A DNA stretch of 64,000 nt, from assembly GCF_011064285.1 (NCBI RefSeq), contig NZ_CP049331.1:1-64000 (forward strand). Reading direction: 5' to 3'. Shown here piece by piece: positions 55,942 to 64,000 of the stretch (its first letter is position 1; the number at the start of each line of letters is the position of its first letter). The DNA comes from Vibrio ziniensis (lineage in GTDB: Bacteria; Pseudomonadota; Gammaproteobacteria; Enterobacterales; Vibrionaceae). Below the pieces are notes generated by a model. That model made no database searches. It was not told the DNA's origin and worked only from the letters and a program-made list of their open reading frames with translations. The translations under genes were made by a program, and so were the position numbers.

Positions 55942-56832
55942 TTATTGAGAAATAAACGTTCCCTCAGCCAGTTCCCATAATGCCTTTACTAATGGGTTAT
56001 CCAATTGCGAACGTCGGCAACAGACTCCAAGTTGAAATGGTTTAATTGGAGAAAACGACAAGCGCTGAATACTGTCTCGCACTGGGCTGTTGTTGATCAC
56101 AACATCTGGTGCGATACCTACGCCACACCCAAGTGCCACCATACTGACAATCGCCTCATGGCCAGCAATCTGTGCATAGATACTCGGTTTGATTTTCATT
56201 TTCTTAAACCAAGTATTTGCCCTATCTCGCGCAGTACCTGATTCAGGAACAATAAAAGGAATCTGGCTCCAATCTGGCTTTTCTTTGTGTACTTCCTCTA
56301 CCCAACTGCTGATACCTAAAGGTGCAATGACTGAAAGCGGTATTTCGCTGATAGTGGTGAATTCTACTTTCGACGGCAGACTTTCTGGCATTGCGGAAAT
56401 CGCAATGTCTGCTTCATCATTGAGAATCTTATCGATCGCTTGTGCAGGATCGCCAGTAAGCAACTTAAATTCAATAAATGGATGTTTAAGTCGGAATGAG
56501 CTTAGTAGCTGTGGAAGATGGCTGTAACTTGCTGTCACTGAACAGAAGAGACGAATCTCACCTTTAAGTACATGATCTTGAGCGTTAATTTGGGACTGAA
56601 ATTGTGTCCAGTCGTGCACCATTTTGATCGCAACAGGTAGCAGCTTTTCACCAGCGGGTGTGAGTTCCACGCTTCTATTGTCTCGGATAAACAAAGGATG
56701 CCCGATTTCATCTTCCAGCTTTTGTATTTGCCGACTTAATGCTGAAGGGCTGACATGCATTGATGTCGCTGACTTACTGAAATTCTTGCTGTCACAGATA
56801 TCGAGAAACAATTTGATGGTTTTTATATTCAT
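55942..56832 (-). CDS. ilvY: HTH-type transcriptional activator IlvY
   Basis: IlvY is the LysR-type activator of ilvC, responding to acetolactate or acetohydroxybutyrate. The 296-residue protein has an N-terminal HTH (SKSATSMHVSPSALSRQIQ at about 18-36) and the substrate-binding domain from 90. It is divergent from ilvC, the standard arrangement. Its stop lies three bases from the stop of the convergent beta-barrel gene, with no terminator between. Confidence 0.95.
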   Translation of the reverse strand: MNIKTIKLFLDICDSKNFSKSATSMHVSPSALSRQIQKLEDEIGHPLFIRDNRSVELTPAGEKLLPVAIKMVHDWTQFQSQINAQDHVLKGEIRLFCSVTASYSHLPQLLSSFRLKHPFIEFKLLTGDPAQAIDKILNDEADIAISAMPESLPSKVEFTTISEIPLSVIAPLGISSWVEEVHKEKPDWSQIPFIVPESGTARDRANTWFKKMKIKPSIYAQIAGHEAIVSMVALGCGVGIAPDVVINNSPVRDSIQRLSFSPIKPFQLGVCCRRSQLDNPLVKALWELAEGTFISQ

Positions 56833-56858
56833 ATGAAGTCAACAGCCCTTATGACACG

Positions 56859-56873
56859 TTGCATTTATTGCAA
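56859..56873. promoter_or_regulatory. IlvY operator-like palindrome in the ilvY-ilvC spacer
   Basis: TTGCA-TTTAT-TGCAA is a perfect interrupted palindrome of LysR T-N11-A form, 26 bases before the ilvY start and about 110 before ilvC. It resembles the E. coli IlvY operators (TTGCAAT...ATTGCAA). A second, weaker half-site (GCAATTAAATG) is near 56901-56911. Confidence 0.7.
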
Positions 56874-56982
56874 TGACTAATTGTGAATATATCACTTTCA
56901 GCAATTAAATGTCTGTTTTAGTATGAACTTATTCGGTGCAGAGCCACCGACCTTACGGACAGATAATTTTAGGAGCACCTCA

Positions 56983-58467
56983 ATGGCTAACTATTTCAAT
57001 ACTCTAAACCTACGCGAACAACTTGATCAATTGGGTCGTTGTCGTTTCATGGACCGCGAAGAATTTGCAACAGAAGCAGATTACCTAAAAGGTAAAAAAG
57101 TGGTCATCGTAGGTTGTGGTGCTCAAGGCCTTAACCAAGGTCTAAACATGCGTGATTCTGGCCTAGACGTTTCTTACGCACTTCGCCAAGCAGCGATTGA
57201 TGAAAAGCGTCAATCGTACAAAAATGCAAAAGACAACGGCTTCAATGTTGGCAGCTATGAAGATCTTATCCCTCAAGCTGACCTAGTAGTAAACCTAACT
57301 CCAGATAAACAACATACAAACGTTGTTCAAACTATAATGCCTCTAATGAAAGAAGGTGCAGCGCTAGGTTACTCACATGGCTTCAACATCGTTGAAGAAG
57401 GTATGCAAGTTCGTAAAGACATTACCGTTGTAATGGTTGCGCCTAAGTGTCCAGGTACTGAAGTCCGTGAAGAATACAAACGTGGTTTCGGTGTTCCTAC
57501 TCTAATCGCAGTTCACCCAGAAAATGACCCTAAAGGTGAAGGTTGGGATATCGCTAAAGCTTGGGCTGCAGCAACAGGTGGTCACCGTGCTGGCTGTCTA
57601 GAGTCTTCATTCGTCGCAGAAGTTAAATCTGACCTAATGGGTGAGCAAACTATCCTATGTGGTATGTTGCAAGCTGGCTCTATCGTTTGTTATGAGAAAA
57701 TGATTGCTGAAGGCATCGACGCTGGTTACGCAGGCCGTCTACTTCAATACGGTTGGGAAACTATTACTGAAGCATTGAAGTTCGGTGGTATCACTCACAT
57801 GATGGACCGTCTATCTAACCCAGCGAAAATTAAAGCATTTGAGCTTTCTGAAGAGCTAAAAGAGCTTATGCGTCCACTGTACAACAAGCACATGGATGAC
57901 ATCATCTCTGGTCACTTCTCTAGCACTATGATGGCTGACTGGGCAAATGATGACGCGAACCTACTAGGCTGGCGTGCAGAGACTGCAGAAACTGCATTCG
58001 AAAACTACCCAACATCAGATGCGAAAATCAGCGAACAAGAATACTTCGACAACGGTATCCTTATGATTGCAATGGTACGTGCTGGGGTTGAATTGGCATT
58101 CGAAGCGATGACTGCATCAGGCATTATCGACGAGTCTGCTTACTACGAATCTCTACATGAGCTACCACTAATTGCGAACACTGTTGCTCGTAAGCGTCTA
58201 TACGAAATGAACGTAGTTATCTCTGATACTGCAGAATACGGCAACTACCTATTCGCTAACGTTGCAACGCCTCTACTACGCGAGAAGTTCATGCCAAACG
58301 TAGGTACTGACGTAATCGGTAAAGGTCTAGGCGAAGTGTCTAACCAAGTAGATAACGCGAAACTTATTGAAGTGAACAGCATCATCCGTAACCACCCTGT
58401 GGAATACATCGGTGAAGAGCTACGTGGCTACATGAAAGACATGAAGCGCATCGCGGTAGGTGACTAA
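56983..58467 (+). CDS. ilvC: Ketol-acid reductoisomerase (long, class II)
   Basis: IlvC rearranges and reduces acetohydroxy acids with NADPH and Mg2+, for valine and isoleucine. The 494-residue protein is the class II form (E. coli-like, with a duplicated C-terminal knotted domain). The NADPH motif [17 protein letters not shown] is near 44-60. The start at 56983 follows SD AGGAG at seven bases. The frame from 56923 adds 20 residues that are not family-like. Activated by divergent IlvY. Confidence 0.98.
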   Translation: MANYFNTLNLREQLDQLGRCRFMDREEFATEADYLKGKKVVIVGCGAQGLNQGLNMRDSGLDVSYALRQAAIDEKRQSYKNAKDNGFNVGSYEDLIPQADLVVNLTPDKQHTNVVQTIMPLMKEGAALGYSHGFNIVEEGMQVRKDITVVMVAPKCPGTEVREEYKRGFGVPTLIAVHPENDPKGEGWDIAKAWAAATGGHRAGCLESSFVAEVKSDLMGEQTILCGMLQAGSIVCYEKMIAEGIDAGYAGRLLQYGWETITEALKFGGITHMMDRLSNPAKIKAFELSEELKELMRPLYNKHMDDIISGHFSSTMMADWANDDANLLGWRAETAETAFENYPTSDAKISEQEYFDNGILMIAMVRAGVELAFEAMTASGIIDESAYYESLHELPLIANTVARKRLYEMNVVISDTAEYGNYLFANVATPLLREKFMPNVGTDVIGKGLGEVSNQVDNAKLIEVNSIIRNHPVEYIGEELRGYMKDMKRIAVGD

Positions 58468-58553
58468 TATAAGGTCAATGCCAGCCAAACACTAAAAACT
58501 CAAAGGCTGGCATAGCGTTACCACAATTAATATAAAAGCAAACACAACAAGAA

Positions 58554-58590
58554 CAAAAAGGGCTGGGTCGTAAGACTCAGCCCTTTTACT
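58554..58590. terminator. Bidirectional terminator between ilvC and ubiK
   Basis: AAAAAGGGCTGGGT-CGTAAG-ACTCAGCCCTTTT. An additional weaker stem (CCAGCC...GGCTGG) lies nearer ilvC at 58481-58510. Confidence 0.88.
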
Positions 58591-58608
58591 GTTTATCGGA
58601 TAATGAAA

Positions 58609-58860
58609 TTACTTAGCAGCGATCTTGCTTTCTAGTTCCGCCAATTTTTGCTCCATCTCCGTCAGTTTTTGGCGGGTACGAAGCAGCACTTGAGTTTGTA
58701 CATCAAACTCTTCACGGCTCACTACGTCTAGTTTGTTAAGCTGGCCTTGGATAACTTGGCGAACTTTCTGTTCAACGTCAGCACCCAGCTCTTTGACCGG
58801 TTGAGGCATTGATTCGTGAATTTGCTTAGCAATTTGCTCGAGTTTCTTTGGGTCAAACAT
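58609..58860 (-). CDS. ubiK: Ubiquinone biosynthesis accessory factor UbiK
   Basis: UbiK (YqiC, BMFP family) helps aerobic coenzyme Q synthesis with UbiJ. The 83-residue protein starts [17 protein letters not shown] and has a long C-terminal coiled coil (about 50-80, with heptads in [15 protein letters not shown]). Length and pattern match the family. SD AGGAGAGA is just upstream of the ATG. Confidence 0.94.
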   Translation of the reverse strand: MFDPKKLEQIAKQIHESMPQPVKELGADVEQKVRQVIQGQLNKLDVVSREEFDVQTQVLLRTRQKLTEMEQKLAELESKIAAK

Positions 58861-58930
58861 CGGGTTTCTCTCCTATCTTTATGTCGAACATTCTATTCAA
58901 TTCACACCTAAAAGTCGTTAATTGCAGTAA

Positions 58931-58959
58931 TAAAAAAGGCCACAGATGTGACCTTTTTG
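58931..58959 (-). terminator. Terminator of the RND efflux genes
   Basis: On the minus strand AAAAAGGTCACATCTGTGGCCTTTTTT, 20 bases after the permease stop; also A/T-flanked on the plus strand. Confidence 0.85.
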
Positions 58960-58977
58960 TGATTCAAACAATGTGCG

Positions 58978-61900
58978 TTAGTTGTGGCTAGCTTGCTGCT
59001 CTTTATCAAAACGCTCTAGAGCTTCAAGTTCTTCTTCTTCCACAAATACAGGCAGCGGTTTGTGTTTCTCCGCTAAGTAACTATAAATCACTGGTAGTAC
59101 GAACAGGGTAAACAAAGTACCAATCGCCAGTCCTGATACGATAACGACGCCGATGCTAAAGCGTTGAGCGGCACCAGCACCAGTAGAGTACATCAGTGGA
59201 ATCAAGCCTGCGATCATCGCTGCTGTTGTCATCAGAATTGGTCTCAAACGAACTTTAGCCGCTTCAGTGACCGCTTCAATACGGGATTTTTTATTGTGTA
59301 GCTGTTCTTCTTTAGCTACTTCACAGATCAAAATGCCATGCTTAGTGATAAGGCCAACCAGTGTGATCAACCCTACCTGAGAGTAGATATTCATGGTTGC
59401 AGCGCCCCAAGCTAGCGTGATAAGCGCGCCACAGATCGCTAGTGGTACAGATACCATGATAACCAGTGGATCTTTTACCGATTCAAACTGAATTGCCAGA
59501 ACCAAGAAGATTATTGCTAGAGCTAAACCAAATGTTGCGTAAAGCGCACTTCCCTCTGTTACATACTGGCGAGCTTCACCCATGTAGTCATGGTTATAAC
59601 CCGCTGGCAGTTTCGTTTCCGCCATATTTTCAAACCAGTTGATTGCGTCACCCATTGCGGTTCCTGGCATAGGAACGGCGCCGATAGTCGCTGAGTTAAG
59701 CTGGTTGAAGTGTGGTAGTGAACGAGGTTCTGCTACTACATCGACAGAAATTAAACTACCAAGAGGTACTGCTTTACCGTCGGCCGCTCGCACAAAATAG
59801 TTCTTCATCGATTCAGGGTTTAGACGGTATTTACGTTCAACCTGTGGGATCACTTCGTATGAGCGACCATCAAGGTCAATACGGTTTACGTAACCGTCCG
59901 CCATCATAGTACCTAGCGTGATACCGATGTCTTGCATGGTAACGCCATATACACCGGCTTTGTCTTTGTCGATGTTGATTTTCATCGTCGCTGAATCAAA
60001 ATTTAAATCCAACGTTGAGTACACCAACAGTGGGCTTACCGATGCTTCAGCCAGAATGTCGCTAGCAACGGTAAACAAGCTTTCAAAGCTGTTTGGTGTC
60101 GTAATTACAAACTGAATAGGTAGACCAGAACCCGCACCTGGTAGTTCAGGCATCTGGAATGCGGTAATTGACATCCCAGGGATATCTTTTAGTAATGTAC
60201 CGAGACGGTTTGCAATTTCAGACTGGCTCAAGTCACGCTCACTCCATGGTACTAACGATGCAATACCAAATGCCTGATTCGAGTTTGGAACACCTGTAAA
60301 TGCTTGGGTGTAATCCACTTCGTCTAATTGCTCTAATGTTCGGTTTACCTCTGCCATGGTATTTGATAGGTAGTCTAGGTTCGCATTTGATGGGCCTGTA
60401 CCTATCATCATCACCGCACCTTTATCTTCTGAAGGTGCGAGTTCACTAGGAATGAACTTAAACAGCATCGGTAAGCTTGCGAATACGATGAATGCGAAGC
60501 CAATAATCACTGGACGATGTTGCATAACCGCCGCAAGCATCTTTGCGTAACGCTCTGTCATACCATCAAGAACATTGTGAACTTTCTGCTCGAATTTACT
60601 TGGCGCTTCGTTGGCTTTCAGCATTTTCGAACACATCATTGGCGACAGTGTTAATGCAATAATACCGGAAACGAATACTGCTCCCGCTAGGGTTAGCGCA
60701 AATTCTTTAAACAAGGAACCTGTGATACCCCCCATCATTGCGATTGGCGCATAAACCGCACCCAACGTCAGTGTCATTGCGATAACCGGAACCGCAATTT
60801 CGCGAGTACCGATAATAGCCGCACGGAATGGTGATTCACCCAGCTTAATATGGCGGTCAACGTTCTCGAGTACAACGATCGCATCGTCCACTACTAAGCC
60901 GATCGCCAGCACCATTGCTAGCAGTGTCATTAGGTTCCACGAAAAACCCATGGCCTGCATTGCCATCGCCACACCAATCAGAGACAGTGGTATGGTGATG
61001 ATAGGGATTAATACTGCGCGGAAAGAGCCTAGAAATAGAGTAATTACAACCAGTACGATTAATGCAGCCTCCAAGATGGTTTTAATAACTTCTTGAATGG
61101 ATTCATTAATAGAGACTGTTGAGTCATAAAGCACTTCCATTTTGATATTGCTTGGCAAGTTGCTTTCCAGTTGGGGTAACAGATCTAAAACATCGGCTGC
61201 GATGTTGATAGGGTTTGCGCTCGGTGCCGCGTTTATCGCAGTGACGACCGCTTCTTTACCATCAGCGGTTGCTCTGTAGACGTCATGGCTTTTTTCCATC
61301 GTCACTTTAGCTATATCGCTTAAGCGAATAACAGAGCCTTCGCCTGTTCGTACAACAAGGTTTTCCAATTCACCAACGGTTGAAACCTGAGTGTCCGCAC
61401 TACCGTTGTACAAAACAAATTCACCAATCGCCTGACCTGTCGCCGATTGATAGTTGTTAGCGCTTAAGACGCTCATCACATCGGTAGCTGTTAAGTTCAA
61501 TGCAGCCATTTTGGCTGGATCTAACCAAATACGTAGCGCGTATTTCATGCCACCATACAGGTCAACTTTAGATACACCATTAACAGTAAATAACTGTGGG
61601 TTGATTACGCGTTCTAGATAATCTGTGATTTGGCTTGAGGCTAATTCTTCACTGGTAAAACCAATGTAAAGAACGGCCGTTGTCGAACCGGTCGACATGG
61701 TTACTGAAGGGTCTTCAGACTCTTTTGGTAACTGAGAACGAACGGAGTTGGTTTTGGCCAGGATATCCGCCAGAGCAGCATTTGGGTCTGTGTTCAGTTT
61801 CATCGTCACGGTAATGGTCGATTTACCCAAAACAGATGATGAAGTCATATAGTCAATATTATCGGCTTGAGCGACAGCTTGCTCCAAAGGTTGAGTGATA

Positions 61901-62085
61901 AATCCCTGGATTAAATCTGCACTCGCGCCATAGTAACTGGTTGAAACCGTTACTACCGTATTTGTCATTTCTGGGTATTCATTGACCTGCATTTTGAACA
62001 TTGCTTGTAAGCCAAGCAATGCGATCAAAAAGCTGATCGATACCGCAAGAACTGGACGTTTTATAAAAACATCAGTGAAGCGCAT
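58978..62085 (-). CDS. RND multidrug efflux permease (AcrB family)
   Basis: The inner-membrane proton-driven pump of a tripartite efflux system. The 1035-residue protein has 12 membrane helices and two large periplasmic loops. The proton-relay aspartates D400 and D401 (GLVVDDAIVVLEN) are in helix 4, and a relay lysine/threonine region is expected in helix 10-11. It matches the VexH/VmeD-type pumps of vibrios better than AcrB itself, so substrates are open. It is 11 bases downstream of the adaptor gene. No outer-membrane channel gene is adjacent, so it likely shares TolC. Confidence 0.93.
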   Translation of the reverse strand: MRFTDVFIKRPVLAVSISFLIALLGLQAMFKMQVNEYPEMTNTVVTVSTSYYGASADLIQGFITQPLEQAVAQADNIDYMTSSSVLGKSTITVTMKLNTDPNAALADILAKTNSVRSQLPKESEDPSVTMSTGSTTAVLYIGFTSEELASSQITDYLERVINPQLFTVNGVSKVDLYGGMKYALRIWLDPAKMAALNLTATDVMSVLSANNYQSATGQAIGEFVLYNGSADTQVSTVGELENLVVRTGEGSVIRLSDIAKVTMEKSHDVYRATADGKEAVVTAINAAPSANPINIAADVLDLLPQLESNLPSNIKMEVLYDSTVSINESIQEVIKTILEAALIVLVVITLFLGSFRAVLIPIITIPLSLIGVAMAMQAMGFSWNLMTLLAMVLAIGLVVDDAIVVLENVDRHIKLGESPFRAAIIGTREIAVPVIAMTLTLGAVYAPIAMMGGITGSLFKEFALTLAGAVFVSGIIALTLSPMMCSKMLKANEAPSKFEQKVHNVLDGMTERYAKMLAAVMQHRPVIIGFAFIVFASLPMLFKFIPSELAPSEDKGAVMMIGTGPSNANLDYLSNTMAEVNRTLEQLDEVDYTQAFTGVPNSNQAFGIASLVPWSERDLSQSEIANRLGTLLKDIPGMSITAFQMPELPGAGSGLPIQFVITTPNSFESLFTVASDILAEASVSPLLVYSTLDLNFDSATMKINIDKDKAGVYGVTMQDIGITLGTMMADGYVNRIDLDGRSYEVIPQVERKYRLNPESMKNYFVRAADGKAVPLGSLISVDVVAEPRSLPHFNQLNSATIGAVPMPGTAMGDAINWFENMAETKLPAGYNHDYMGEARQYVTEGSALYATFGLALAIIFLVLAIQFESVKDPLVIMVSVPLAICGALITLAWGAATMNIYSQVGLITLVGLITKHGILICEVAKEEQLHNKKSRIEAVTEAAKVRLRPILMTTAAMIAGLIPLMYSTGAGAAQRFSIGVVIVSGLAIGTLFTLFVLPVIYSYLAEKHKPLPVFVEEEELEALERFDKEQQASHN

Positions 62086-62096
62086 AGTTCCTCCAA

Positions 62097-63203
62097 TTAC
62101 AGCTTAGGTGTCTTAGCTGGTGGAGTAGTGGCATTACTTTCTACTACACGAACTTTTGCGTTGTTACTCAGACGGACTTGTCCTGACGTGATCACTATGT
62201 CACCAATCTCTAGGCCGCTAAGAATATGGGCATCAGCACCTTTGCGTTCGCCAACTTTTACTACTCGCTGTTCTACTCGTTCTACACCTTCAACGTTTTT
62301 CATCACATAGACGTTGTCGCCATAAAGAGTAAAGGTAATTGCGGTTTGAGGAACGATAACTTGGTCAACAAGCTTAGGCAGGATGATGTGTGCACGAGCA
62401 AACATACCACTACGCAATAGACCATCGTTGTTTGGAATGTCTGCTTGAACTTGAATCAAGCCACTTTGCACACTGACAGCTGGTTCAATCGCTGTGATAG
62501 AACCTCTGAACGGTGATGTAGGGTAAGCATCAACAAAGATATCGACTTCTTGTCCTAACGAAATTCGAGAAATGTCGGTTTGAGAAACGGTAAAACGCAG
62601 ACGCATTATGCTAGTGTCTTCTAGGCGAACGATGTCTGTACCTGGTTGAAGGTATTGACCGAGATAAACGTTGCGGATACCTACGACACCTGCAAACGGA
62701 GCTTTGATTTCACGACGCTCAATGGAGGCTTTTAAACTTTCAATATCAGCAGATAGCGACAAGAAGTTTGCTTCAGCTTCATCATAAGATTCTTTAGAAA
62801 TTGACCCTTTCGTGTACAGACCTTTGTAGCGTTTGTATTTTGCTTCCGCCGCAGGAAGACGAGCTTTGGTACTTTTCAGGTTTGCGGCTTCTACTTTTGA
62901 ATCCAACAACACTAAAGGTTGACCAACCGATACTTGAGTACCAGATTCAAAAGCGATCTTGTCAATAACACCGCTGGTTTCCGTTGTTAACGTCACACCT
63001 TGGTTTGGCTCGATGAAACCGATGGCTTCGATGACTGGCGTCCAATCATTAGCCGTGACTTCAGTGACCGTAACAGGAAAGTCTGGTTCAGGACGGTTTG
63101 CCATATACTCGGCGATTTTCTGTTGTTTGAATAAATTGAAACCGATCACGCTGCCAAAAAGCAGTGTTGCGATCAGTAACATAAAAAAGGTCCACTTTTT
63201 CAT
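62097..63203 (-). CDS. RND efflux periplasmic adaptor (membrane fusion protein)
   Basis: A 368-residue HlyD-type adaptor that bridges the RND pump and the outer-membrane channel. An N-terminal membrane anchor is at about 5-24. The lipoyl half-motifs GVIDKIAFESGTQVSVGQPL and KAPFAGVVGIRNVYLGQYLQ flank an alpha-hairpin (about 105-165). The beta-barrel and membrane-proximal domains follow. It lacks the Cys lipobox, so it is probably anchored by its helix. First gene of the two-gene efflux operon. Confidence 0.93.
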   Translation of the reverse strand: MKKWTFFMLLIATLLFGSVIGFNLFKQQKIAEYMANRPEPDFPVTVTEVTANDWTPVIEAIGFIEPNQGVTLTTETSGVIDKIAFESGTQVSVGQPLVLLDSKVEAANLKSTKARLPAAEAKYKRYKGLYTKGSISKESYDEAEANFLSLSADIESLKASIERREIKAPFAGVVGIRNVYLGQYLQPGTDIVRLEDTSIMRLRFTVSQTDISRISLGQEVDIFVDAYPTSPFRGSITAIEPAVSVQSGLIQVQADIPNNDGLLRSGMFARAHIILPKLVDQVIVPQTAITFTLYGDNVYVMKNVEGVERVEQRVVKVGERKGADAHILSGLEIGDIVITSGQVRLSNNAKVRVVESNATTPPAKTPKL

Positions 63204-63423
63204 TCGGATCCGAGCTCCAAGTTCGTATTGGTTTGACGATTAATTGTAGATAAATTAATCCATCAAACACGTTTGCTAACGAGTAAACCCGAGAAAGTGA
63301 CCTTCCTCGGGGAAATGTAAATTAATTATTTGGCGGTATTATGCGCAACGACGTATCGATTTTGCAATACAGTTGTGCAATAAAATGACAATTGGTTACA
63401 CTTTTAACTTTGTTGGAATTCAT

Positions 63424-63447
63424 CGCTTATGCGGATTATCATAAGCG
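63424..63447. promoter_or_regulatory. Inverted repeat in the efflux-rep spacer
   Basis: CGCTTATG-CGGATTAT-CATAAGCG, a perfect 8-base repeat around 8 bases, 28 bases before the rep start. It could be an operator for rep or for the divergent efflux operon. No T-run, so termination is unlikely. Confidence 0.4.
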
Positions 63448-63474
63448 GCCTTTATTTATCGACTCGAGAACACT

Positions 63475-64000
63475 ATGAAGCTGAACCCAAGACAAGACGA
63501 AGCCGTAAAGTATGTATCTGGCCCATGCTTGGTTTTAGCGGGTGCAGGTTCAGGTAAAACTCGTGTAATCACGAACAAAATAGCCTATTTAGTTCAGCAA
63601 TGTGGTTACAAAGCCCGCAATATCGCAGCGGTAACATTTACTAATAAAGCTGCTCGTGAAATGAAAGAGCGTGTTGGTCAAACTCTCGGGCGCCAAGAAT
63701 CAAGAGGGTTGATGGTTTCGACCTTCCACACCTTAGGTTTGAATATCATTCGTCGTGAGTATAAACATCTTGGTTTAAAAGCGGGCTTTTCACTCTTTGA
63801 CGACCAAGATCAACTGGCGTTACTGAAAGAGCTGACAGAAAAACAGTTAGACGGTGATAAGGACTTATTACGTCAGTTATTGAGCACTATCTCTAACTGG
63901 AAAAATGACATGATTAGCCCTGCGCAAGCCAAAGCGATTGCTCAGGGTGAGCAAATGCAACTGTTTGCCTTCTGTTTTGAAATGTATCAGACCCAAATGC
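63475..64000 (+). CDS. rep: ATP-dependent DNA helicase Rep (partial, cut by window end)
   Basis: The first 175 codons of Rep, a 3'-5' superfamily 1A helicase that helps replication forks pass bound proteins. Walker A AGAGSGKT is at 22-29. Motif Ia [16 protein letters not shown] and [15 protein letters not shown] follow. The N-terminal sequence ([19 protein letters not shown]) is closer to Rep than to UvrD. The rest is beyond the window edge. Confidence 0.95.
   Translation, partial: MKLNPRQDEAVKYVSGPCLVLAGAGSGKTRVITNKIAYLVQQCGYKARNIAAVTFTNKAAREMKERVGQTLGRQESRGLMVSTFHTLGLNIIRREYKHLGLKAGFSLFDDQDQLALLKELTEKQLDGDKDLLRQLLSTISNWKNDMISPAQAKAIAQGEQMQLFAFCFEMYQTQM

Overview
The window reads as a stretch of the large chromosome of a Vibrio (Gammaproteobacteria, Vibrionaceae), starting next to the replication-initiation region. 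The evidence is the dnaA-dnaN-recF-gyrB block, a Vibrio-type 16S rRNA, a Glu-Lys-Val tRNA spacer in the ribosomal operon, and a gene order (ibpA, avtA, glyQS, tusA, ilv cluster, def/fmt/rsmB/trkA, dprA/smg, purEK, hemF/aroE, ilvYC, rep) that matches the origin-proximal core of other vibrios. The species cannot be fixed from this sequence alone. Almost everything is core housekeeping: there is no phage, integron, CRISPR array or insertion sequence.

Layout. 1-6.3 kb: replication genes dnaA, dnaN, recF, gyrB. 6.3-20.5 kb: an acyl-CoA ligase, the heat-shock chaperone ibpA behind a sigma-32-like promoter and a ROSE-type RNA thermometer, avtA, glyQS, a manganese exporter behind a yybP-ykoY riboswitch, tusA, two tiny membrane proteins, a LysR regulator facing an AcuI-type reductase, and katG behind a 660-base AT-rich spacer. 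20.5-26.4 kb: the ilvL-ilvGMDA operon with a classical leader peptide and attenuator, but without ilvE. 26.5-32.8 kb: comM, a YihG-like acyltransferase, srkA-dsbA, ccoG, yihD. 32.8-33.2 kb: an unrecognised 55-residue ORF with a hairpin over its ribosome binding site and a strong terminator. 33.3-41.2 kb: Spo0M-like, hemolysin-III-like and DUF3157 proteins, trkAH, and def-fmt-rsmB. 41.3-49.1 kb: a shortened relative of a LysM protein, dprA-smg-yrdD, purEK with a PurR operator, tsaC-hemF-aroE-DUF1488, yrdA. 49.2-55.3 kb: a complete rRNA operon, 16S-tRNA(Glu,Lys,Val)-23S-5S-tRNA(Ser), with two promoters, boxA sites and processing stems. 55.4-64 kb: a small beta-barrel protein, divergent ilvY/ilvC with an operator between them, ubiK, an RND efflux pair, and the start of rep, cut off by the window end.

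How the parts fit. ilvGMDA plus ilvYC supply the shared part of branched-chain amino-acid synthesis; the missing transaminase step for isoleucine must be encoded elsewhere. comM and dprA are both natural-transformation recombination factors. Several genes carry visible RNA-level switches: a Mn2+ riboswitch, an RNA thermometer, an attenuator, and a possible new one at 32.98-33.02 kb. Two ERIC elements are present, one directly after glyS and one inside the ilv transcript between attenuator and ilvG.

Best candidate for something undescribed: the 55-residue ORF with its structured leader (about 32.79-33.15 kb, minus strand). All assignments are from reading the sequence; no database search was run.
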